A stretch of 13,911 bases of DNA from Treponema sp. (GTDB lineage Bacteria; Spirochaetota; Spirochaetia; Treponematales; Breznakiellaceae): positions 1 to 13,911 of the forward strand of contig JAISJS010000051.1 of NCBI GenBank assembly GCA_031261385.1, written 5' to 3'. Positions within the stretch are counted from its first letter, which is position 1. Every line of letters starts with the position of its first letter. The notes below the pieces were generated by a model. That model was not told the DNA's origin. It did not search any database and saw only the letters and a list, made by a program, of their open reading frames with translations. Of the stretch, positions 1 to 6,533 are shown piece by piece. Made by a program: the position numbers and the translations under genes.

Positions 1-20
1 AGCCCCAGCCCCAGCCCCCG

Positions 21-132
<112 letters not shown>

Positions 133-244
133 CTCCGTCCGGCGGCAGCATGTATACCTCTTATCCTGTTTACAAAAGTATCGTTCTGTATTTTATTTTT
201 TCCATACCCCTTTGTCTACAATTTGAGAAAAAAACGAAAACAAT

Positions 245-273
245 TTGACTTAACTATGTGAATATGATAGTTT
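245..273 (+). promoter_or_regulatory. Weak candidate promoter of the sugar ABC operon
   Basis: TTGACT (245-250) resembles a -35 box. With a 17-nt spacer the -10 would be TAGTTT (268-273), a poor match. The better-looking TATGAT at 263-268 is only 12 nt away. The region is A/T rich and lies just upstream of the first gene of the operon, so a promoter is expected here, but the exact boxes are uncertain. Confidence 0.3.
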
Positions 274-303
274 CTTTTAGATCCATTTAATTAGGAGGAT
301 ATT

Positions 304-1617
304 ATGAAAATAGCAAGAGGGGCTCTATTGCTCCTTTGTACGGCTCTTATCGGGGGAGCCCTCTTTATCGCCTGTAACAAACAGGAAGGTGCAAAAAACA
401 GTTCGTCAGGGGAACTTTCCGGGACGATCCGCTTTTCATGGTGGGGAAACGAGACCCGGAACAAGGCCACCATTACGGCTATCGAGCTTTACGAAAGTCT
501 GCACCCCGGGGTAAAAGTTGTCCCCGAATACGGCGCCGTAGACGGATACCAAACCAAAATGCTGGCCCAGATTGCCGCAGGCAACGCCCCTGATATCTTC
601 ACCATGTCCGCAGAGGACCTTCCCATCTATGTGGATACCGGCGGACTTACCGATTTGACAGGATTGATTGACGTAAGCACCCATAACCCCATGGTCGCAA
701 AAGCCTGCTCTTTCAACGGCAAGATGTACGGCGTAAACTTAAGCCTTAACGCCAACGTAATCTACTACAACAAGACCCAGGCTGATGAGCTTGGGATCGT
801 GATGCCCGCCGGGGATTATACCTGGGACGACCTGGTAAATATTCTGGCGGAGGTGTACCAAAAGAGCGGCGGAAAAACTTACGGTATGGTGGATAACCGG
901 ATGGTCAAGGCCATGGAAACCTTTATCCCCGTGTGGAACATAACCCATATGGGCAAGGAACCGCCCTTCCCCTGGACCGACAAGGAATATCTTTTGACCG
1001 GCGCCGATGTGGCCGCCTACATGGATTACTGGAACAAGGTTCCCCGCGGCGTACTGATGCCTCCAGCGGAAACTTCTACCATCGCATCGCAGATTGATTC
1101 TCCTATCGCTTCCCGCAAAACCTTCCTGGCCTTTGATACCAGCGGCACCTTTGCCATGTATCAAAGCCAGACCAAAGATGATCTGCAGATGATCGAGTAC
1201 CCCCACAACCATAAAGGTAATGGCGCGGCGGTAAGCGCCCGCCCGGGCCTGATTGAATCGGTATTCTCCGGTTCCAAAAACAAGGCGCTGGCCATTGATT
1301 TTCTCCAGTGGATTTCAAGCGATCCGGAAGCGGGAAAAATTCTTAAAACAGTGCGCGGAGTTCTTCCGTCCAGCAGACAGGTCGAAGCCCTGCTGGAGGA
1401 CCCCGCCGCCCTTTCCGATGTGGATAAAAAAGTTTTTGCCATTACCAATAAGATCTATTCCAAAACAGTTAACCCCTTTAGTGCGGGGATTCTGGTAAGC
1501 AACATCTGGGATGAAACCCATATGATGGCGGTGGGAGCGGAAGTTGCCTTTGGACGCATTACCCCCCAGCAGGCAGGCCAGCGCTTTGAAGAATTAGTAA
1601 AAGACGCCATGCCCTGA
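304..1617 (+). CDS. Sugar ABC transporter substrate-binding lipoprotein (CUT1 type)
   Basis: This 437-residue protein is an extracellular solute-binding protein that would capture a carbohydrate and deliver it to the two permeases encoded next. The N-terminus is a lipoprotein signal: basic start, hydrophobic stretch (residues 7-23), and a Cys at 24 in the context FIAC, a relaxed lipobox of the kind spirochaetes tolerate. The mature part begins with a low-complexity linker and then the family pattern TIRFSWWGN, followed by residues typical of SBP family 1 (IAAGNAPDIF near 96-105). The length is normal for the family. The start is supported by AGGAGG five bases upstream of ATG. The substrate cannot be read from sequence; the neighbouring oxidoreductase suggests a sugar or polyol. 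Family assignment is firm, specificity unknown. Confidence 0.93.
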   Translation: MKIARGALLLLCTALIGGALFIACNKQEGAKNSSSGELSGTIRFSWWGNETRNKATITAIELYESLHPGVKVVPEYGAVDGYQTKMLAQIAAGNAPDIFTMSAEDLPIYVDTGGLTDLTGLIDVSTHNPMVAKACSFNGKMYGVNLSLNANVIYYNKTQADELGIVMPAGDYTWDDLVNILAEVYQKSGGKTYGMVDNRMVKAMETFIPVWNITHMGKEPPFPWTDKEYLLTGADVAAYMDYWNKVPRGVLMPPAETSTIASQIDSPIASRKTFLAFDTSGTFAMYQSQTKDDLQMIEYPHNHKGNGAAVSARPGLIESVFSGSKNKALAIDFLQWISSDPEAGKILKTVRGVLPSSRQVEALLEDPAALSDVDKKVFAITNKIYSKTVNPFSAGILVSNIWDETHMMAVGAEVAFGRITPQQAGQRFEELVKDAMP

Positions 1618-1641
1618 TGATGAACACAAGGAAGGTATAAA

Positions 1642-2535
1642 ATGAAGAACAAATATTTTACTTCAATGAAGTTTAAGGAAGAAACAGCCGCTTATACCTT
1701 CCTGCTTCCCTGGATAATCGGAATGGCAGTGTTCTTTGCCTATCCGTTTTTGACATCCCTCTTTCTGTCTTTTACCGATTCCCGGTTGATGGGCGGAAAA
1801 TTTAACGGCCTTGACAATTTTGTGCGCATGTTCACCCGTGACCGGAACTTTATCAAATCCCTCGCCGTTACTACACGGTATGCCCTGGTGGGTGTTCCCC
1901 TCAAGCTGATGTTTGCCCTGGCTCTGGCGCTGATTCTAAAAAAAGGCGCTACGTTTTACCGGACCGCCTATTACATCCCCTCCCTGATCGGCAGCAGCGT
2001 TGCAGTGGCGATCATGTGGAAACAGCTCTTTGACAAGGCAGGGATTGTCAGTCAGATCGGCAGCCTCTTTGGCGTGGAGCCCAAGGCATGGCTCGGGGAA
2101 CCGGCTCATGCCCTGAATATACTTATCATTCTGGCAGTATGGCAGTTTGGTTCGTCCATGGTTATTTTTATTGCGGGATTAAAAAATATTCCCAATGAAT
2201 TATACGAGGCGGCAAAAATTGACGGAGCGGGGCCGTTACGCTGTTTCAGCCACATTACCCTGCCGATGCTGTCTTCGGTGATCCAGTTCAATCTGGTACT
2301 GCAATTAATCGGCGGCTTCCAGGCTTTTACCCAGGGCTATGTTATTACCCACGGGGGGCCTATCAACGAAACTCTTTTTACCGTGCAGCATATCTACATG
2401 GAAGTTTTTAACGGCGGTATGCGGATAGGCTATTCATCGGCCATGTCATGGATCCTGTTCCTGCTTATTGCCACTATAACCGGAATTGTCTTTTTCACCT
2501 CGAAATTCTGGGTATTCTATGCCAATGATAATTAA
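1642..2535 (+). CDS. Sugar ABC transporter permease, MalF/UgpA type
   Basis: This 297-residue inner-membrane permease is one half of the transport channel of a CUT1 carbohydrate importer. It has about six hydrophobic segments, the first at roughly residues 17-45 and the last at 268-290. The cytoplasmic EAA loop that docks the ATPase is visible at 189-208 (EAAKIDGAGPLRCFSHITLP), with the conserved EAA, G and LP positions. It begins 24 nt after the binding-protein stop behind an AAGGAAGG ribosome site and is followed 20 nt later by the second permease, so the three are surely co-transcribed. It lacks the long N-terminal extension of enterobacterial MalF, which is normal for the UgpA-like subgroup. 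Confidence 0.93.
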   Translation: MKNKYFTSMKFKEETAAYTFLLPWIIGMAVFFAYPFLTSLFLSFTDSRLMGGKFNGLDNFVRMFTRDRNFIKSLAVTTRYALVGVPLKLMFALALALILKKGATFYRTAYYIPSLIGSSVAVAIMWKQLFDKAGIVSQIGSLFGVEPKAWLGEPAHALNILIILAVWQFGSSMVIFIAGLKNIPNELYEAAKIDGAGPLRCFSHITLPMLSSVIQFNLVLQLIGGFQAFTQGYVITHGGPINETLFTVQHIYMEVFNGGMRIGYSSAMSWILFLLIATITGIVFFTSKFWVFYANDN

Positions 2536-2555
2536 GAAATAGGAAAGGAAGGATC

Positions 2556-3407
2556 ATGCAGAAAAAGGCAAGCAAGACTATCAAGATCATTATAAAACAT
2601 ATACTTCTTGTCGCTTTGGCGGTTGGAATGCTCTATCCGATAATCTGGATGCTCTTCTCCAGTTTCCAGGCCAACGATGAAATTTTTAACGTGAAGGCCA
2701 TATTTCCCCGGCGTTGGATGTTTGAAAATTATTCCAATGGCTGGAAATCCGTTCCGGGACATAACTTTGGGGAATTCTTCCGGAATTCATTTATTATCTC
2801 CCTGCTCATTGTGCTGGGCACCATCATCAGCGCCTCTCTGACGGCCTACCCCTTTGCCCGGCTGCGCTTCCGGGGAAAAAATCTGCTCTTCTCCCTGGTC
2901 ATCGGCACCCTCCTTTTGCCGGGACAGATCCTGCTGATCCCCCGCTACATTCTTTTTGTCAAATTCGGCTGGGGGGATTCGTACCTTCCCCTTACCGTTC
3001 CCGCTTTCTTTGCCCAGGTTTCAGGCGCCTTCTCAATTTACCTCCTGATACAATTTATGCGGGGCATCCCCAAAGAACTTGATGAAGCCGCTCTGGTAGA
3101 CGGCTGCGGATTTTTCGGCCAATTTTTCAGAATCATTCTGCCCAACTGCAAACCCGCGCTCTTTACCGTCGGCATTTTTTCGTTCATCTGGAGCTGGGAC
3201 GATTTTCTTAATCAATTAATCTACGTAAACAGCATCGGCAAATACACCGTGTCCCTGGCCCTGCGTATGTTCACCGACAATTCCGCAGTCACCCCCTGGG
3301 GCCAGATGTTTGCCATGTCGATACTATCGATTTTACCCTGCGCCATTATTTTTGCCGCCGCGCAAAAATACTTTGTCGAAGGAATTGTCACGACGGGATT
3401 GAAGTGA
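2556..3407 (+). CDS. Sugar ABC transporter permease, MalG/UgpE type
   Basis: This 283-residue permease is the second channel subunit. It has an N-terminal membrane segment (about 13-36), further segments in the binding-protein-dependent transport domain, and the EAA loop at 177-196 (EAALVDGCGFFGQFFRIILP). The C-terminus ends in FVEGIVTTGLK; the EGxxxGxxKG-like tail is typical of MalG/UgpE proteins. The start has a good AGGAAGG site immediately upstream. No ATP-binding subunit is encoded in the operon, so the transporter probably borrows a shared MsmX/MalK-type ATPase encoded elsewhere, as in many Gram-positive and spirochaete CUT1 systems (inference). Confidence 0.93.
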   Translation: MQKKASKTIKIIIKHILLVALAVGMLYPIIWMLFSSFQANDEIFNVKAIFPRRWMFENYSNGWKSVPGHNFGEFFRNSFIISLLIVLGTIISASLTAYPFARLRFRGKNLLFSLVIGTLLLPGQILLIPRYILFVKFGWGDSYLPLTVPAFFAQVSGAFSIYLLIQFMRGIPKELDEAALVDGCGFFGQFFRIILPNCKPALFTVGIFSFIWSWDDFLNQLIYVNSIGKYTVSLALRMFTDNSAVTPWGQMFAMSILSILPCAIIFAAAQKYFVEGIVTTGLK

Positions 3408-3423
3408 TTAAGCTGTTATTAGT

Positions 3424-4428
3424 ATGACCAAAATCCGGTGGGGCATGATAGGCTGCGGGGATGTAACCGAAGTAAAGAACGGCCCGGGGCTTTACAAGTG
3501 CCGGGATTCAGAGCTTGTTGGCGTCACAAACCGGACCACTGCGAAGGCCGAGGACTGGGTACGGCGGCATGGTCATGGATCAGTTTTCCCCTCCGTAAAG
3601 GAACTTCTGGCCTGCCCTGACATCGATATTGTCTACATCGCCACAACGCCTGAGACCCACAAGGAGATGGCGCTTCTTTGCGCTGCGGCGGGCAAGCATT
3701 GTTACCTCGAAAAACCCATTGCCCATAGTTACAAAGACGCGGTGGAATTGCAAAAGGTCTTTGCCTCCGCCGGTAAAAAAATCTTTGTTGCCCATTACCG
3801 CCGGGGCCTCCCAAAAACCAAAAAACTCAAAGAATTGATTCAAAGAATTTCCCCCGTACAGTCGGTCCGTGTCGTCAGGACCGATACGCAAAAAACACTC
3901 AGCGGCTGGCGGGCTGATACAGAAATTTCCGGAGGCGGACCTTTTTTTGAAACTGATGTCCATCTGGTTGATTTATTGGACTATCTCTTTGGCCCCCTTT
4001 ACTACTTTCACACAACAGGAATTTTCACCGCAAAGGCGAATAAGGCGAATAAGGGAAGAGAAGAGAATACGATCACTCTCATTGCTCAAGGACGGGATGG
4101 TATTATAATAAGCGGTTTATGGCAGTACGGCGCTTTTAAGGCTCTGGATATCTGCGAGGTCTATGGCGCCAACGGGCATCTCACCTTTGCCGGCATGAGT
4201 ACCGGCGGTAAAGCGGTACTGGAAACAGCGGACAGAACCGAAGAGATAGTTTTTCCCGACGAAGAACATGTGGGGCTTCCCCTGGAGCAAATGATTGTGG
4301 ATGAACTTTTAGGCAGGAGTACATGTCCCAGCACACTGGAAACAGCCATGAGGGCTTTAAAAATTTGTGAAAATGCGTACGGACGTTCTGCGTTTTCCGG
4401 GCTTGCCATAAACGCCAACCGGGGATAA
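3424..4428 (+). CDS. Gfo/Idh/MocA family NAD(P)-dependent oxidoreductase
   Basis: This 334-residue cytoplasmic enzyme probably oxidises or reduces the hydroxyl/keto group of an imported sugar, inositol or derivative. The N-terminal Rossmann fold has the nucleotide loop MIGCGDVTE (8-16). The family catalytic lysine is K97 in the motif EKPIA (96-100). The C-terminal substrate domain carries GGGPFFETDVHLVDLL (170-185), where H180 matches the conserved active-site His. It starts 16 nt after the permease stop; there is no clear Shine-Dalgarno, so translation may be coupled. The start is fixed by an in-frame stop at 3409 and by the Rossmann loop lying only seven residues in. Residues 202-211 (TAKANKANKG) are encoded by one arm of a repeat that recurs elsewhere in this window (see 4027-4054). 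Family is secure; substrate is unknown. Confidence 0.9.
   Translation: MTKIRWGMIGCGDVTEVKNGPGLYKCRDSELVGVTNRTTAKAEDWVRRHGHGSVFPSVKELLACPDIDIVYIATTPETHKEMALLCAAAGKHCYLEKPIAHSYKDAVELQKVFASAGKKIFVAHYRRGLPKTKKLKELIQRISPVQSVRVVRTDTQKTLSGWRADTEISGGGPFFETDVHLVDLLDYLFGPLYYFHTTGIFTAKANKANKGREENTITLIAQGRDGIIISGLWQYGAFKALDICEVYGANGHLTFAGMSTGGKAVLETADRTEEIVFPDEEHVGLPLEQMIVDELLGRSTCPSTLETAMRALKICENAYGRSAFSGLAINANRG
4027..4054 (+). repeat. In-frame copy of the ACCGCAAAGGCGAA repeat inside a gene
   Basis: These 28 bases match 13832-13859 with a single difference and 7938-7965 at 23 of 28 positions. The core is a tandem GGCGAATAA unit, read here as Ala-Asn-Lys twice. It lies in a linker between strands of the oxidoreductase C-terminal domain and keeps the frame. 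Only one arm is present; the complementary arm seen in the intergenic copies is absent from the following 100 bases. Confidence 0.8.
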
Positions 4429-4487
4429 ACTCAAGAAAGGTTTCTGAGAATCTGCATTTTTGAGGGCGCCCTTTTAAGGAGGGGTTT

Positions 4488-4823
4488 ATGATGAAAAAAT
4501 GGAGTCTTGTGCTTTTGCTGGCTTTCGCCGCGTTTCCGGTATTTTCCGAGGAAGTTACCGCATTTTATGTTCTGAATAACACCGGTTTTACCATTAAGTC
4601 GGTATTTTTGTGTCCGGCGGATACCGAAAACTGGGGACCTGCCGTTTTTAACGGGTATATCTACAACGGGCAGAACACCCGTATAAACCTGGCGCCGCCC
4701 GTCCAATCCGGCTCATACCATATACGGCTTGTCGATATTGACGGTGACCGGTATTCAAAATTCGGGGTAGAAGTCAAAGATTTTGAAACCGTGGAAATTA
4801 CCATCGGCGAGTTCGATTTTTAA
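4488..4823 (+). CDS. Small secreted protein of unknown function
   Basis: I do not recognise a named domain in this 111-residue protein. It begins MMKKWSLVLLLAFAAFPVFS, a classical signal peptide with likely signal peptidase I cleavage after VFS (about residue 20); there is no lipobox Cys. The mature 90 residues alternate hydrophobic and polar positions, are rich in Asn, Gly, Thr and Tyr, and contain one Cys (in VFLCPAD), which suggests a small beta-sandwich in the periplasm. Phrases such as NNTGFTIKSVFL and IRLVDIDGDRYSKFGVEV resemble small exported proteins I associate with treponemes, but I cannot name a family. AAGGAGG eight bases upstream supports the first of two adjacent ATG codons. It sits 59 nt after the oxidoreductase and may be read through from that operon. 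Confidence 0.8.
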   Translation: MMKKWSLVLLLAFAAFPVFSEEVTAFYVLNNTGFTIKSVFLCPADTENWGPAVFNGYIYNGQNTRINLAPPVQSGSYHIRLVDIDGDRYSKFGVEVKDFETVEITIGEFDF

Positions 4824-4845
4824 GCAATAATTCTGTTATTTTTAC

Positions 4846-4875
4846 TTGACATTTTGTCCTTTTTTAAGCTATAAT
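4846..4875 (+). promoter_or_regulatory. Consensus sigma-70-type promoter of the first cysteine synthase
   Basis: A perfect -35 TTGACA (4846-4851) and a perfect -10 TATAAT (4870-4875) are separated by 18 bp. The predicted transcript would begin near 4882 and run about 33 nt to the ATG at 4915. This is the best promoter visible in the window. Confidence 0.85.
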
Positions 4876-4899
4876 ACCTATATATATACTAGGAATTAT
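4871..4899. promoter_or_regulatory. Candidate operator dyad over the -10 box
   Basis: The arms ATAATACCTATA (4871-4882) and ACTAGGAATTAT (4888-4899) are inverted repeats around a 5-nt centre; nine of the first ten paired positions match (ATAAT-x-CCTA). The dyad covers the -10 box and start site, so a bound protein would block transcription. A/T-rich dyads with CC/GG cores are typical of Rrf2-family regulators (CymR, IscR) that control cysteine and Fe-S genes. The link to that family is inference from motif style and gene function. Confidence 0.5.
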
Positions 4900-4914
4900 T
4901 TATAGGAGGAATTT

Positions 4915-5835
4915 ATGGCAAGAGCAGAAAAAATCACCGATCTGATTGGGAACACCCCTTTGGTGAAAATCAACAAACTTAACGACGGCGGAGCAATCGT
5001 GTACGCCAAGCTGGAGAGTTTTAACCCCCTCCACAGCGTTAAAGATCGTATCGCACTGGCGCTAATTGAGTCGGCGGAAAAAGACGGGCGCATCAAAAAG
5101 GGAACGGTCATTATTGAACCGACCAGCGGCAACACCGGAATAGGACTCGCCTATGTGGCCGCAGTCAAAGGCTACCGGATCATTCTTACCATGCCCGAAA
5201 CAATGAGCATTGAACGCCGCAAACTTCTCAAAGCCCTTGGCGCAGAACTTGAGCTGACCGAAGGGGCCAAAGGTATGAAGGGCGCTATCGCCAAAGCTGA
5301 AGAACTGGCCGCATCGATCCCCAATTCTTTTATTCCCCAGCAGTTTAACAACCCAGCTAACCCTGCAATCCACGAGACAACCACCGGCCCTGAAATCTGG
5401 GCCGATACCGACGGCAAAGTTGATATTCTTATCGGCGGCGTCGGCACCGGCGGCACGGTAACCGGAGCCGGCAAATTCCTTAAGTCCAAAAAAGATTCGA
5501 TCAAGGTAATCGCCGTGGAACCCGCCGCATCCCCCGTCCTTTCCGGCGGTCAGAGCGGTCCCCACAAAATCCAGGGTATAGGCGCCGGTTTTGTGCCGCA
5601 GGTATACGATCCCAAAGTCATCGACGAAATCTACCAGACCGATGATGTAAAAGCAGGAACTGTCGCACGTCGTCTTGCCAAAGAAGAAGGCATCCTCGTC
5701 GGCATCAGTTCAGGCTCCGCCCTCGAAGCAGCCCTGACCGTTTCCCGCCGCCCGGAAAACAAAGGCAAAACCATCGTCGTAGTTCTTCCGGATACCGGGG
5801 AACGGTATTTGTCGACATGGTTGTGGGAAGAATAG
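4915..5835 (+). CDS. cysK: Cysteine synthase A (O-acetylserine sulfhydrylase)
   Basis: This 306-residue PLP enzyme would combine O-acetylserine with sulfide to make cysteine in the cytoplasm. The Schiff-base lysine is K43 in SVKDR; PTSGNTG (69-75) binds the substrate carboxylate; GGVGTGGTVTG is the PLP-phosphate loop; KIQGIGAGFVP is the CysK-type substrate loop; and the Ser of GISSGSAL contacts the PLP ring. Length is normal for CysK and there is no CBS regulatory domain. A His precedes SVKDR (FNPLHSVKDR), where most relatives have Gly, Ala or Cys; this may tune specificity. AGGAGG precedes the ATG. It has its own strong promoter and a candidate operator. A second paralogue lies at 12856-13806. 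Cystathionine beta-synthase-like activity cannot be excluded, but the substrate loop favours CysK. Confidence 0.93.
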   Translation: MARAEKITDLIGNTPLVKINKLNDGGAIVYAKLESFNPLHSVKDRIALALIESAEKDGRIKKGTVIIEPTSGNTGIGLAYVAAVKGYRIILTMPETMSIERRKLLKALGAELELTEGAKGMKGAIAKAEELAASIPNSFIPQQFNNPANPAIHETTTGPEIWADTDGKVDILIGGVGTGGTVTGAGKFLKSKKDSIKVIAVEPAASPVLSGGQSGPHKIQGIGAGFVPQVYDPKVIDEIYQTDDVKAGTVARRLAKEEGILVGISSGSALEAALTVSRRPENKGKTIVVVLPDTGERYLSTWLWEE

Positions 5836-5872
5836 GGGGGAGCACTGAATAGATACAAGCCTAAACGGTAAA

Positions 5873-6028
5873 CTCCTATGACCCCTGAGAGTTCCCGGGA
5901 GCGTACGGGAAATAATGCGAGGGGTCCTGTCAGGTAAAACCGTGGCCTCTGTCGAGGCCCCGTTTTCCCTGACACCCCCCTCCGCCCTTTTTAAAGTACG
6001 CTCCCAATTTTCCCGGGGGTCATAGGAG
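5873..6028. repeat. 156-nt imperfect palindrome able to fold into one long hairpin
   Basis: The outer arms CTCCTATGACCCC (5873 on) and the complementary end at 6028 (GGGGGTCATAGGAG) pair. The next arms GGGAGCGTAC (5897-5906) and GTACGCTCCC (5996-6005) pair perfectly. The inner half, 5919-5949 with 5954-5982, pairs with few mismatches around a TGTC loop. It starts 37 nt after the cysteine synthase stop and ends 96 nt before the NifX-like gene. It has no coding frame I believe in and no T tract after it. It could be a miniature palindromic mobile element, a structured RNA or an mRNA-stabilising 3' end. Confidence 0.75.
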
Positions 6029-6091
6029 CAATGGTTTCCTATGTACCTGTTCAAGTTTCCCTGCGGGGGAAGAGAATAGTTGAGAAAATGA

Positions 6092-6106
6092 CTGATTTCG
6101 AATCAG
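6092..6106 (+). promoter_or_regulatory. Small hairpin just upstream of a ribosome site
   Basis: CTGATT (6092-6097) and AATCAG (6101-6106) form a 6-bp stem with a TCG loop, six bases before the AAGGGG ribosome-binding site (6113-6118) of the NifX-like gene. It may affect translation; it is short enough to be chance. Confidence 0.3.
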
Positions 6107-6124
6107 CATTATAAGGGGTATAAC

Positions 6125-6496
6125 ATGAGTTGGAGAGTGGCCGTTACGAGCGCCGATGGGTTATTGATAAATCAGCATTTTGGACATGCGGAATGGTTTT
6201 ACATTATTGATGCTGAAAAAGATGGGATGTTCAAGGTGGCGGAAAAGCGGGCGGTCACTCCCTGGTGCCGGAATGAAAATATGGCGGCAGACAAAGAGCC
6301 TGGGACTTCCGGTATTGCAAATGATATTAAGGACTGCATCGCGGTGCTTACCGCGATGATAGGCGGGCCTGCACGAAAAAAACTTGAACTTGCAGGGGTC
6401 GCCATTTTTGAGCAGCCGGATAAAATCGACGAAGCTATAAAAAAATTGGCCGCATATTATGTGAAAACAAAACAGCCGGAAACGCAATTACCGTAA
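6125..6496 (+). CDS. NifX/NafY-type dinitrogenase cofactor-biosynthesis domain protein
   Basis: This 123-residue protein is essentially one domain of the family that includes NifX, NafY and the C-terminal part of NifB, which hold or carry iron-sulfur cofactor precursors of nitrogenase. Visible family features are the opening beta strand VAVTSADG (5-12), the HFGHAEWF motif (18-25) with two His, a Cys at 48, the pair D70-C71 before a helix, and IGGPARKKL (79-87). AAGGGG six bases before the ATG supports the start. Proteins of this fold also occur in organisms without nitrogenase, with unclear roles. The nearby NifB-like protein lacks this domain, so the two may together replace a fused NifB (inference). 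It is not in the same operon, being on the opposite strand about 5 kb away. Confidence 0.85.
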   Translation: MSWRVAVTSADGLLINQHFGHAEWFYIIDAEKDGMFKVAEKRAVTPWCRNENMAADKEPGTSGIANDIKDCIAVLTAMIGGPARKKLELAGVAIFEQPDKIDEAIKKLAAYYVKTKQPETQLP

Positions 6497-6533
6497 GCTA
6501 TTCAAGTGTCAACTATTTAGCCATACTATAGTT

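Noticed and set aside
4463..4475. GGGCGCCC palindrome followed by TTTT as a terminator after the oxidoreductase
   Set aside because: The self-complementary 8-mer cannot form a hairpin with a loop, and the T run is too short.
5710..6054. Open frames on the - strand crossing the large palindrome
   Set aside because: They run through the end of cysteine synthase and the hairpin, look like random sequence, and have no ribosome site.
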